A stretch of 9,829 bases of DNA from positions 11,011 to 20,839 of the forward strand of contig DCGA01000097.1 of NCBI GenBank assembly GCA_002314465.1, given 5' to 3'. Source of the DNA: a bacterium UBA1790 (GTDB lineage: Bacteria; Bacteroidota; Bacteroidia; Bacteroidales; Muribaculaceae). Under the pieces are notes generated by a model, which did not search any database, was not told where the DNA came from, and saw only the letters and a program-made list of their open reading frames with translations. The number at the start of each line of letters is the position of its first letter. Position 1 is the first letter of the stretch. Made by a program: the position numbers and the translations under genes. Of this stretch, positions 1 to 6,637 are shown one piece after another.

Positions 1-683
1 GCACGGCTACCATAAAGAGCGGTAGCGGCAGCACCCTTGAGCACTGTCATGCTCTCGATGTCCTGGGGAGCGATACTTGACATACCGCCAGCCGAGAGGG
101 CGTGACCACTTGTAGTAACGGTAGAGCTCTGCAAAGGCACACCGTCGACAACGTAGAGGGGTTGGTTATTACCATTGATTGAGCTGAAGCCGCGGATAAC
201 TACCGAGTTGGCAGAACCGGGGTCGGTAGAAGTGCTCTGGACCTGAAGGCCGGCCACCTTACCGCTGAGCGAGTTCATAGCGTCGCCGGTGTGAGCGCCC
301 ACGATTTCATCAGCCTTGATTTGCTGAGCGGCATAACCGAGCGATTTCTGCTTGCGGGTAATACCCATAGCAGTAACGACAACTTCCTCCAGGGCGTTGC
401 CGCTCTCGGTGAGCTCAACATTTACGATACTTGTAGCCGCAACGAGTTTGCTGTTGTATCCTACATAAGATACCATAAGCTGCTTTACGTTGTCGGCAAC
501 GGTTACTGAAAATTCGCCATTAAGGTCGGTTGCTGTACCCTGGCTTGAACCAACGGCCTGAACTGTAGCGCCGATGAGCGGTTCTTTGTCAGCTGCACTG
601 ACCACCTTACCCTTAATGTTCTTGGCCTGCGCTGCGAATGCGATTAAGCACAGAGCCATAAACATAGATACAAGTCTATTCAT
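1..683 (-). CDS. SusC/RagA family TonB-linked outer membrane receptor, N-terminal part (runs off left edge)
   Basis: The reading frame begins at the ATG on the complement of 681-683 and stays open for 227 codons to the left edge, so only the N-terminus is present (full proteins of this family are near 1000 residues). Residues 1-20 form a Sec signal peptide ending AAQA. Residues 22-92 are a carboxypeptidase-regulatory-like beta domain (GKVVSAADKEPLIGATV, DLNGEF, VSYVGY). Residues 99-107 (EEVVVTAMG) are the TonB-box-like segment typical of SusC proteins. The plug domain follows, with VVIRGFSSINGNNQPLYVVD near 161-180 and IESMTVLKGAAATALYGSR at 209-227. The family sits in the outer membrane with a SusD-type lipoprotein and imports oligosaccharides or, as in RagA, peptides, using TonB energy. 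The substrate cannot be read from this part. A SusD partner would be expected further left. It is divergent from the protease genes. Confidence 0.95.
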   Translation of the reverse strand, partial: MNRLVSMFMALCLIAFAAQAKNIKGKVVSAADKEPLIGATVQAVGSSQGTATDLNGEFSVTVADNVKQLMVSYVGYNSKLVAATSIVNVELTESGNALEEVVVTAMGITRKQKSLGYAAQQIKADEIVGAHTGDAMNSLSGKVAGLQVQSTSTDPGSANSVVIRGFSSINGNNQPLYVVDGVPLQSSTVTTSGHALSAGGMSSIAPQDIESMTVLKGAAATALYGSR

Positions 684-922
684 ACAGTAAACAATTAAAA
701 AAATAATTTTAGTCTCTAAAACTAATAAATACTCTCCAAAGTGGTTAAAATTTCTCAGCCGAAATGTGTGCTGTATTCAACCTTTTACTAATAACAACTA
801 ACTTCGCGTCGAATTCAATGTGCTTCGTTCAATCTTGATAAACTTCCTAACGCACTCGCCACGATTTTCCCAATATCTGCTCTAAATAGTGCGCTTAATA
901 TTATTATAAATAAGTAATTCCG
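684..922 (-). promoter_or_regulatory. Putative long structured 5' leader of the SusC-type mRNA
   Basis: If the promoter at 927-934 is used, about 240 nt of untranslated leader precede the receptor start. It is more GC-balanced in its 5' part (800-895) than the surrounding spacer and contains complementary segments: CGCACT/AGTGCG (851-856 with 888-893) enclosing a smaller GAT/ATC pairing, short TTCG/CGAA stems around 803-840, and a small AT hairpin at 707-721 followed on the minus strand by a T-rich run just before the start codon. Stem lengths are modest, so folding is suggestive only. Long leaders on SusC-type genes are known in Bacteroides and can be targets of antisense small RNAs. Confidence 0.3.
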
Positions 923-926
923 GTTG

Positions 927-934
927 CAAAGTTA
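927..934 (-). promoter_or_regulatory. Candidate Bacteroidetes -7 element for the SusC-type gene
   Basis: On the minus strand this reads TAACTTTG, an exact match to the Bacteroidetes -7 consensus TAnnTTTG, and continues as TAACTTTGCA. No TTTG lies at the ideal 19-21 bp upstream, so the -33 element is weak or absent, as is common at regulated SusC-type promoters. Transcription would start near 918-924 and give a leader of about 240 nt. A second -7-like match (TATATTTG, 947-954 on the minus strand) lies just upstream and is an alternative. Confidence 0.5.
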
Positions 935-1515
935 CAAATAAACACGCAAATATACATTATATGCTACACATCTTTAACTTATAGCATACCAATCGTTACT
1001 AATTTATAGTTTTTCACAGCAATTTGCTCATTATGAAGATATCCGTTACGCCAAGTCTCTTAAAAAGTATCAGAGTACCCACCCTACCCTCTCGTCAAAC
1101 AGATGCGAATATATTGTATTTCAAGTATTTAGAACAACACATTAAAATACCAGAGCAATAAAAAACAAAGCAAGTGAAAATAGTTACAATTTATGTTATA
1201 AAACATATTTTGATAACACAAACAACCAAACAAATGTTAATTTTACTGTTATTTTTAACATTTATAATTTAACAATTAATCAAACAAAATACTGAAGCCC
1301 TAATGATACTGTAGAAAATTTTTCTTTCTTGTGTAGATTTGCCGTAAAATTTTCTCCGCGATCTTATTTAACCAATCCTATGCAAACGAACATCCATCTT
1401 TCAACAGATACAACAGCATAATACGACGCAGGAAAAAAACAGCAAGTCACTCGGGATTTTCTATTAATCTATTTAAAGAATAAATAGTCTAAAAAATGAA
1501 ATAATCCACGAAATA

Positions 1516-1548
1516 ATTGCATATTTTAATAAAATATTATTAACTTTA
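1516..1548 (+). promoter_or_regulatory. Candidate promoter for the metalloprotease pair
   Basis: TAACTTTA at 1541-1548 differs from the Bacteroidetes -7 consensus TAnnTTTG only at the last base and continues as TAACTTTACA, close to the decamer at the two other promoters in this window. ATTG at 1516-1519, 21 bp upstream, is a one-mismatch -33 element. Transcription would begin about 25 nt before the ATG at 1580, a usual short leader. No Shine-Dalgarno sequence precedes the start; the upstream bases are A-rich, as is normal for this phylum. Confidence 0.5.
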
Positions 1549-1579
1549 CACCTTGATTATAATATAAGACATAAAACTG

Positions 1580-3316
1580 ATGAAATATCGCAAACATATA
1601 GCACTCGCTATGGCAGCGCTCCTGACAAGCGTTTGGGCCTGGGCTGTACCTGCCAAAAGGGTGCAAACCACACACTTGCAGAGTGATGGCTCGACCGTCA
1701 CCGTTGTCCTTGCCGGTGATGAACATCACCGTGGCTACACCACCCTCGACGGGAAGGCCGTAAAGCAAGTAGCAAGCGGCGACTGGTGCTACGCTACCGC
1801 GTCGGGAGTGAGCAGCGTAATTGCCCACGACCAGCAGCAGCGTGATGCCCGCGAGGCAGCATACGTGGAGAGCAATGCCGTGAGCATATGGGAAGCAGCA
1901 TCCGCTTCGCGCCGCTCGGCTCGCCGTATTGCGACAAAGGACGAGAGCGAAAGCGACTGGTCGCAAGTGCAGAAAACAGGATCTCCCCACATAGCAATCA
2001 TCCTTGTGAACTATACCGACATCAAGTTCAAGAGCGAAAACCCCATTGAGCAGATGGGTAAATTCCTTGAAAGTGCGCTGCAATACTTCAGCGATCAGTC
2101 GTTCGGTAAGTTCACCCCCCAGTTTGATATCCTTGGCCTGGTAGAACTGAAGAACAACCGCGCCTACTACGGAGGAAACGTAGGACAGGACGACAAGGGC
2201 GTGGGCAAGATGGTTGCCGAGGCATGCCTTGGCGTGGGCGACGGCGTCGACTGGTCGCTCTACGACCACGACGGCAACAAGCAGGTAGACATTGTCATCG
2301 TGCTTTATGCAGGTCCCAGCGAAGCTCAGGGTGCATCGAGCAGTACAGTGTGGCCCTGCCAGTGGACCCTTGACGACAGCGATTACGGTGAGGACCTGAA
2401 AATGGGCGAATACACCATTCACGACTTTGCTGTGTTCAACGAACTTTACGGTTCGCGCGACTCGGGCACAAAGACCGACGGCATAGGCACATTCTGCCAC
2501 GAGTTCTCACACTGCCTGGGCCTGCCCGACTTTTACAGCACCGGCTACAGTTCAACCTTCGGCATGGATGTGTGGAGCCTCATGGACTATGGCAACTACA
2601 ACAACAAGGGATACACCCCGCTGGGTTACTCGGCCTATGAGCGCAACTACATGGGTTGGATGCCGCTTGACACCCTGACACCCGGTTCAAAGTACACCCT
2701 GACACCCGTACAGAAAGGCGGCAAGGCATATAAGATTGCCAATGACAAGGACCCCGAGGGCAAGGAGTATTTCATCATCGAGAACCGCATGCAGAGCGGA
2801 TGGGATTACTACATGCCCACCAGCGGACTGATGATTACCCACGTAGACTATGACTCCACCGCATGGTATGACAACACGGTGAACAACTACGCGTCACATC
2901 TGCGCATGACCATAGTGCCCGCCGACAATTCGCTTACAAGCGGCACCGTTGCGTACGACCTGTACCCCTACCGTTCATCGTACGGAGTAGTCAACAACAA
3001 TGAATGGACCGACACATCGAGTCCCGCACAAACCCTATTCACCTCAAGCGAGTCGCCCAAACTGCTTCACAAGCCCATCACCGACATCACGCTCAATGAG
3101 GACGGAAGCGTTTCACTCGTCTACATGGCCGGAGCGACCAAGGCCGGCGACGTGAACCTTGACGGAGTAATAGACATTACCGACGTGAACATCATCATCA
3201 ACATAGTCCTGGGCCGCGACAGTGCCGAAAACTACGACGGCCGGGCCGACGTGAACGGCGATGGCGAGATTGATGTGAGCGATATTAATATACTGATTAA
3301 CAAGATAATCGAATAA
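1580..3316 (+). CDS. Secreted M6-type (immune inhibitor A-like) zinc metalloprotease with C-terminal dockerin-like domain
   Basis: This 578-residue protein is predicted to be an exported endopeptidase. Residues 1-22 are a Sec signal peptide (cleavage after AWA). Residues 23 to about 130 form a propeptide, ending in a basic linker (RRSARR, 111-116). The catalytic domain follows, with an Asp-rich calcium-type loop (D229, D231, D237) and the zinc motif HEFSHCLGLPD: H307, catalytic E308, H311 and D317, the HExxHxxGxxD pattern of M6 peptidases. A likely Met-turn is at WSLMDYG (M335). Residues 523-578 are two dockerin-like calcium repeats (D524/N526/D528/D535 and D557/N559/D561/D568). It is probably the first gene of an operon, with the paralogous protease starting 19 bp after its stop. 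Natural substrates are unknown. Cysteines C306 and C312 flank the zinc helix. Secreted protease is very likely; extracellular attachment through the tail is inference. Confidence 0.93.
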   Translation: MKYRKHIALAMAALLTSVWAWAVPAKRVQTTHLQSDGSTVTVVLAGDEHHRGYTTLDGKAVKQVASGDWCYATASGVSSVIAHDQQQRDAREAAYVESNAVSIWEAASASRRSARRIATKDESESDWSQVQKTGSPHIAIILVNYTDIKFKSENPIEQMGKFLESALQYFSDQSFGKFTPQFDILGLVELKNNRAYYGGNVGQDDKGVGKMVAEACLGVGDGVDWSLYDHDGNKQVDIVIVLYAGPSEAQGASSSTVWPCQWTLDDSDYGEDLKMGEYTIHDFAVFNELYGSRDSGTKTDGIGTFCHEFSHCLGLPDFYSTGYSSTFGMDVWSLMDYGNYNNKGYTPLGYSAYERNYMGWMPLDTLTPGSKYTLTPVQKGGKAYKIANDKDPEGKEYFIIENRMQSGWDYYMPTSGLMITHVDYDSTAWYDNTVNNYASHLRMTIVPADNSLTSGTVAYDLYPYRSSYGVVNNNEWTDTSSPAQTLFTSSESPKLLHKPITDITLNEDGSVSLVYMAGATKAGDVNLDGVIDITDVNIIINIVLGRDSAENYDGRADVNGDGEIDVSDINILINKIIE

Positions 3317-3335
3317 AAACCTAAAAAATAACATT

Positions 3336-6119
3336 ATGAAGAAGCTATTCTTAACGCTATTTGCAGCGTTTGCAGTGCTATCGGCAAGCGCAGTACCAGC
3401 AATCAACACCCCGCTCACCTTCACGCAGAGTGACGGTTCGAGCATCACTGTACGACTCGTGGGAGACGAGTGGTTCAGTACTTACATCACAATGGACGGC
3501 TACACCCTGGAGCGTAGCATCAACGGAGATTTCTACTACAAGACATCGCTCGCCGTGAGCAACGTTATGGCCCACAACCAGAACGCACGCACCCAGGCCG
3601 AGCTCAACTACATTGCGGCTAATGCCAATAACATGATGGTATCGGGCAAGGCTGTTGCCGAGCAACAAGCAGCCGGTGCCCGCAAGGCTCCCGCCCGCAA
3701 GGCCGGAACACAGGTACCCCAGAAGGGTTCGCCCAACATTCCCGTCATCCTGGTAAGTTTCAGCGACTACGCATTGCGCAGTTCAACCCCTGTTGCAACC
3801 TTTGAGAAGCAGTTCAACACCAATACCAAGAGTGCTCTCCAGTATTTCACTGACCAGAGTAACCAGCAGTTTACCCCCAAGTTTGACATCCTTGGCCCCG
3901 TGACCCTGTCGAAAACCCGCGCATATTATGGCGCGAAGACAAGCAGTGCCAACGACGCCAAGCCCGGTTCTATGGCAGCCGAGGCAGTAAAGGCACTCAC
4001 CAATGTTGACTTCTCGAAGTATGACAACGACGGCGACGGCGCATGCGACGTGGTAATCATCCTCTATGCAGGTCCCGGCGAGGCACAGGGTGCTACCAGC
4101 AACTCAATATGGCCCCACCAGTGGAACCTCTCGAGCGCATACTACTATGGCCAGAGCGACTACGGTTCATTCACTCAGAACGGTGTAACCATTAACAAGT
4201 ATGCCTGCTTCTGCGAAACCCGCGGTTCAAGCGACTACTCGACCACCATCGACGGTATCGGCACCTTCTGCCACGAGTTCGGTCACTGTCTGGGTCTGCC
4301 CGACTTCTATGTAACCGACTACAACCACTCTCAGTACTGTATAGGCAACTGGTCGATCATGAACAGCGGTAGTTACCTCAACAACAGTCAGACTCCAGCC
4401 GGATATACCGCTTACGAGAAGGAATTCATGGGCTGGTTGACAATTCCCACAGCGGTTGCCAACACCCAATACACTCTCAATTCCCTCGGCAGCAGTGACT
4501 GCAATGCAGTGCGCATCTACAACTCGGCCGACGCCAACGAGTACTACATCCTTGAGAACCATCCCAAGACGGGTTGGTATGCATATCAGGGTGGAAGCGG
4601 TATGTTGGTTAACCACGTTACCTACAGTGCAAGCGCATGGAGCGGCAACACCGTCAACAACAACTCATCGCTGCTGCGCATGTCGATCATCCCTGCCGAC
4701 AACAACATGTCGTCGAGCAGCGAGGCGGGCGACTGCTATCCCTACAACGGCAACAACAAGCTCACCAATACATCAACACCCACAGCATGGCTCTATAACG
4801 GCACAACCAAGCTGATGGGCAAGCCCATTACCGAGATTACCAAGAACTCGGACGGTACCGTAAGCTTCTGGTACTGCAAGGACTTTGTTAAGAACGTACC
4901 CGTTATCAACAATGTACCCCAGAGCGACATCAAACTCGAAGAGTTCACTGTGAGCTGGAATACAGTTGAAAACACCCTCACCTATGGCATTGAGATTACC
5001 GATGCAAGCGGCAATACAGTAGCAAGCCAGACCGGCCTTGAAGTGACAACCTACAAGGCAACCGATCTCAAGCCCAACACCACCTACACAGTGAAGGTCA
5101 ATGCGACCTACACCGACGGAACAGTGAGTGCATGGAGCGCCGCCAAGCAAGTTACCACCAAGAGCAACCCCACAATGCAGGCAACCGACGAGACCAAGGT
5201 TGACAAGACCTCGTTCACTGCCAAGTGGAATGCACTCGACAACGTAACCTCTTACACACTGCATGTGCGCCGCATGGGCCTCACCAACTATGAGGAACTC
5301 CTGCACGAGACATTTGACAAGTGTACCAAGGTAGCTACCACCAACATTGCATCATCAATCAACAACTACACCGACAATGCAGGTTGGAGCGGCCGCTACG
5401 TTTACCAGAATGTGAGCGGTGTATCACTGGCAAGCACATCGTCACAAGGTAGCATCACCTCGCCCGCCCTCGACTTCAGCAAGTACAACGGCAAGGTAGT
5501 AGTGAAGATTGTTGCAGGAACCAACGGCTCCCTCACCGACTGCTCGCTCATCGTGAGCGCCGATGGAGCATCACAGACAATCACCATCCCCAACAGCACC
5601 CAGCACGAGTACACCGTTGTCCTCATGACCGGCGGCAACACCGGACAAAGCGTTACCATCGCAGCGCTTCCCGGCAAGAAGGTAGTTGTATATGACGTGC
5701 AGATTTTCGCCGGTGACGCCGACGACGTGATGGCAAGCGCTCCCCGCAAGGCCGCAACCGTAACCGGTGACGCCGACGAGCAGTTCATCACAGGCATCAC
5801 ATCAACCGAGCAACTCGTTGAGAACCTCATGGCCGGTGCAAGTTACCAGTACCGTGTAAAGGCAATTTACAACAACGACTGCGAATCGGGTTGGTCAAAC
5901 GTAGAACAGGTAGACCTGCTGCCGGCAGGCCTCGCAGGTGACGTTAACGCCGACGGTAGTATCGACATCGCCGATGTAAACTGCATCGTGGCAATCCTGC
6001 TCAACATGAGTGCTCCCACAGCCTACGACGGCCGTGACGACGTGAACGGTGACGGCTCGACCGATGTTGCCGACATCAACGCCGTGCTGCAAATCATTCT
6101 CGCTGCCACCAACGACTAA
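3336..6119 (+). CDS. Secreted M6-type zinc metalloprotease with FN3/jelly-roll modules and C-terminal dockerin-like domain
   Basis: This 927-residue paralog of the upstream gene shares its layout. It has a signal peptide (1-19, SASA), a propeptide to about 130 ending in a basic linker (ARKAPARKAG, 115-124), and a catalytic domain. The domain has a calcium-type loop (D230, D232, D234, D238), HEFGHCLGLPD with H313, E314, H317 and D323, and a likely Met-turn at WSIMNSG (M342). The extra ~350 residues lie between the catalytic domain and the tail: an FN3 domain (about 521-607), then a second FN3 whose first strands (612-648) and last strands (816-861) are separated by a jelly-roll-like domain (about 652-793) resembling the cleaved-adhesin/carbohydrate-binding type. 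Residues 866-927 are two dockerin-like repeats (D869/N871/D873/D880; D902/N904/D906/D913). It lacks its own visible promoter and is probably co-transcribed from upstream. The accessory modules suggest binding to glycoprotein or cell-surface targets, which is inference. Confidence 0.93.
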   Translation: MKKLFLTLFAAFAVLSASAVPAINTPLTFTQSDGSSITVRLVGDEWFSTYITMDGYTLERSINGDFYYKTSLAVSNVMAHNQNARTQAELNYIAANANNMMVSGKAVAEQQAAGARKAPARKAGTQVPQKGSPNIPVILVSFSDYALRSSTPVATFEKQFNTNTKSALQYFTDQSNQQFTPKFDILGPVTLSKTRAYYGAKTSSANDAKPGSMAAEAVKALTNVDFSKYDNDGDGACDVVIILYAGPGEAQGATSNSIWPHQWNLSSAYYYGQSDYGSFTQNGVTINKYACFCETRGSSDYSTTIDGIGTFCHEFGHCLGLPDFYVTDYNHSQYCIGNWSIMNSGSYLNNSQTPAGYTAYEKEFMGWLTIPTAVANTQYTLNSLGSSDCNAVRIYNSADANEYYILENHPKTGWYAYQGGSGMLVNHVTYSASAWSGNTVNNNSSLLRMSIIPADNNMSSSSEAGDCYPYNGNNKLTNTSTPTAWLYNGTTKLMGKPITEITKNSDGTVSFWYCKDFVKNVPVINNVPQSDIKLEEFTVSWNTVENTLTYGIEITDASGNTVASQTGLEVTTYKATDLKPNTTYTVKVNATYTDGTVSAWSAAKQVTTKSNPTMQATDETKVDKTSFTAKWNALDNVTSYTLHVRRMGLTNYEELLHETFDKCTKVATTNIASSINNYTDNAGWSGRYVYQNVSGVSLASTSSQGSITSPALDFSKYNGKVVVKIVAGTNGSLTDCSLIVSADGASQTITIPNSTQHEYTVVLMTGGNTGQSVTIAALPGKKVVVYDVQIFAGDADDVMASAPRKAATVTGDADEQFITGITSTEQLVENLMAGASYQYRVKAIYNNDCESGWSNVEQVDLLPAGLAGDVNADGSIDIADVNCIVAILLNMSAPTAYDGRDDVNGDGSTDVADINAVLQIILAATND

Positions 6120-6135
6120 ACCGCAATCAATCACA

Positions 6136-6168
6136 CTCTCCATGCAGCTGCATTTGTTGCATGGAGAG
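6136..6168 (+). terminator. Hairpin after the protease operon, candidate terminator
   Basis: A perfect 11-bp stem (6136-6146 with 6158-6168) with an 11-nt loop lies 16 bp beyond the second protease stop. It has no good T-run after it, so it may be a weak terminator or a 3'-end stabilising structure. The left arm also belongs to a 12-bp palindrome (6142-6153, ATGCAGCTGCAT), so a competing smaller hairpin is possible. Confidence 0.6.
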
Positions 6169-6218
6169 TAAACCATAAGGCAAAGAAACAGTCTAAATCA
6201 TTAAACGAACCATTTATA

Positions 6219-6250
6219 TTTGTCAGTTTAGTTATTATGGCTTAACTTTG
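6219..6250 (+). promoter_or_regulatory. Promoter of the small T9SS-tail-like gene
   Basis: TTTG at 6219-6222 and TAACTTTG at 6243-6250 are separated by 20 bp, an excellent match to the Bacteroidetes sigma-ABfr (primary sigma factor) promoter consensus. The -7 element overlaps a TTG at 6248-6250 that could be taken as an in-frame start. A start inside the promoter would be untranscribed, so the ATG at 6269 is the real start, leaving a leader of roughly 10-15 nt. Confidence 0.8.
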
Positions 6251-6268
6251 CACACTGAAAAAAACCTT

Positions 6269-6574
6269 ATGAAAAGGCTATTGTACATATTACTAACGAG
6301 CATGGCACTGGGCTGCGGCACAATGTCGGCTGCTAACGATGGTGCTGCCCCGCAGCAGCGCATCGAGGCTGTGGCAAACGCTACAGGCGGAAGCGGTCGC
6401 ATCAACTTTATCGCAGGCAACAGCGATGCCGTGTTCCACATCTACTCCATCACAGGGCAACTGCTCAAGACCGTGCGTCTAAGCGCCGACGGACATGCCT
6501 CACTCGACATGCCCAAGGGGTTCTATGTGGTGAGATGCAATGGACAGTGGTCACGTAAGGTTATTGTTAAATAA
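6269..6574 (+). CDS. Small secreted protein consisting of a Por/T9SS type A sorting-like domain
   Basis: The frame encodes 101 residues from the ATG at 6269; a longer TTG start at 6248 is ruled out by the promoter position. Residues 1-21 are a signal peptide (MKRLLYILLTSMALGCGTMSA). Cys18 is preceded by ALG, a poor lipobox, so a lipoprotein is possible but not favoured. After a short Ala/Gln-rich stretch, residues 44-101 match the pattern of the C-terminal Por secretion domain: FHIYSITGQLLKTVRL, a loop, LDMPKGFYVVR and a basic end KVIVK. In the known family this beta-sandwich is the tail of large cargo proteins and directs them through the type IX system; here no cargo is attached. It has its own promoter and terminator. 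Its role is unknown: a remnant tail, a sorting decoy, or an independent surface protein are all open. The domain resemblance is confident, the function is not. Confidence 0.8.
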   Translation: MKRLLYILLTSMALGCGTMSAANDGAAPQQRIEAVANATGGSGRINFIAGNSDAVFHIYSITGQLLKTVRLSADGHASLDMPKGFYVVRCNGQWSRKVIVK

Positions 6575-6585
6575 GTATGTTCGTG

Positions 6586-6611
6586 AAGGTCGGGGCCTGT
6601 GCCCTGACCTT
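6586..6611 (+). terminator. Intrinsic terminator after the small secreted protein gene
   Basis: An 11-bp GC-rich stem (6586-6596 with 6601-6611, one G-T wobble at 6592/6605) with a 4-nt loop is followed by TATTTTA. It begins 11 bp after the stop at 6574 and ends 26 bp before the cardiolipin synthase start, so it lies between the two genes and should reduce readthrough into the latter. Confidence 0.8.
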
Positions 6612-6637
6612 TATTTTACCCGTAATAACACGACAAG

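Larger units (their letters stand above)
684..1579. other. Long AT-rich divergent intergenic region
   Basis: About 900 bp separate the SusC-type start from the first protease start. I see no convincing gene here. It holds the candidate receptor promoter and leader (683-934, minus) and the candidate protease promoter (1516-1548, plus). The middle (about 1100-1500) is very AT-rich with many A/T runs. A 42-codon plus-strand frame at 1033-1161 (begins MKISVTPSLLKSIR) has no recognised family and no good promoter, so it is not called as a gene. A match to the Bacteroidetes -7 hexamer also occurs at 1334-1341 (TAGATTTG) without a partner TTTG upstream. The unusual length for a bacterial spacer leaves room for regulator binding sites or a small RNA, neither of which can be shown here. 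Confidence 0.6.

Noticed and set aside
291..509. 72-codon plus-strand frame near the left edge
   Set aside because: Antisense to the SusC/RagA N-terminus, whose domain signatures continue without break across this stretch.
684..1579. tRNA or insertion sequence in the long spacer
   Set aside because: No cloverleaf-compatible arms, CCA end, terminal inverted repeats or transposase fragment could be found by reading both strands.
1526..2500. 324-codon minus-strand frame opposite the first protease
   Set aside because: It lies fully antisense to a gene with clear domains and motifs, and its translation shows no signal peptide, domain or plausible composition; a shadow frame.
6248..6268. Upstream TTG start that would lengthen the small secreted protein by 7 residues
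   Set aside because: The TTG is inside the -7 promoter element, so it would not be transcribed; the ATG at 6269 directly begins a normal signal peptide.
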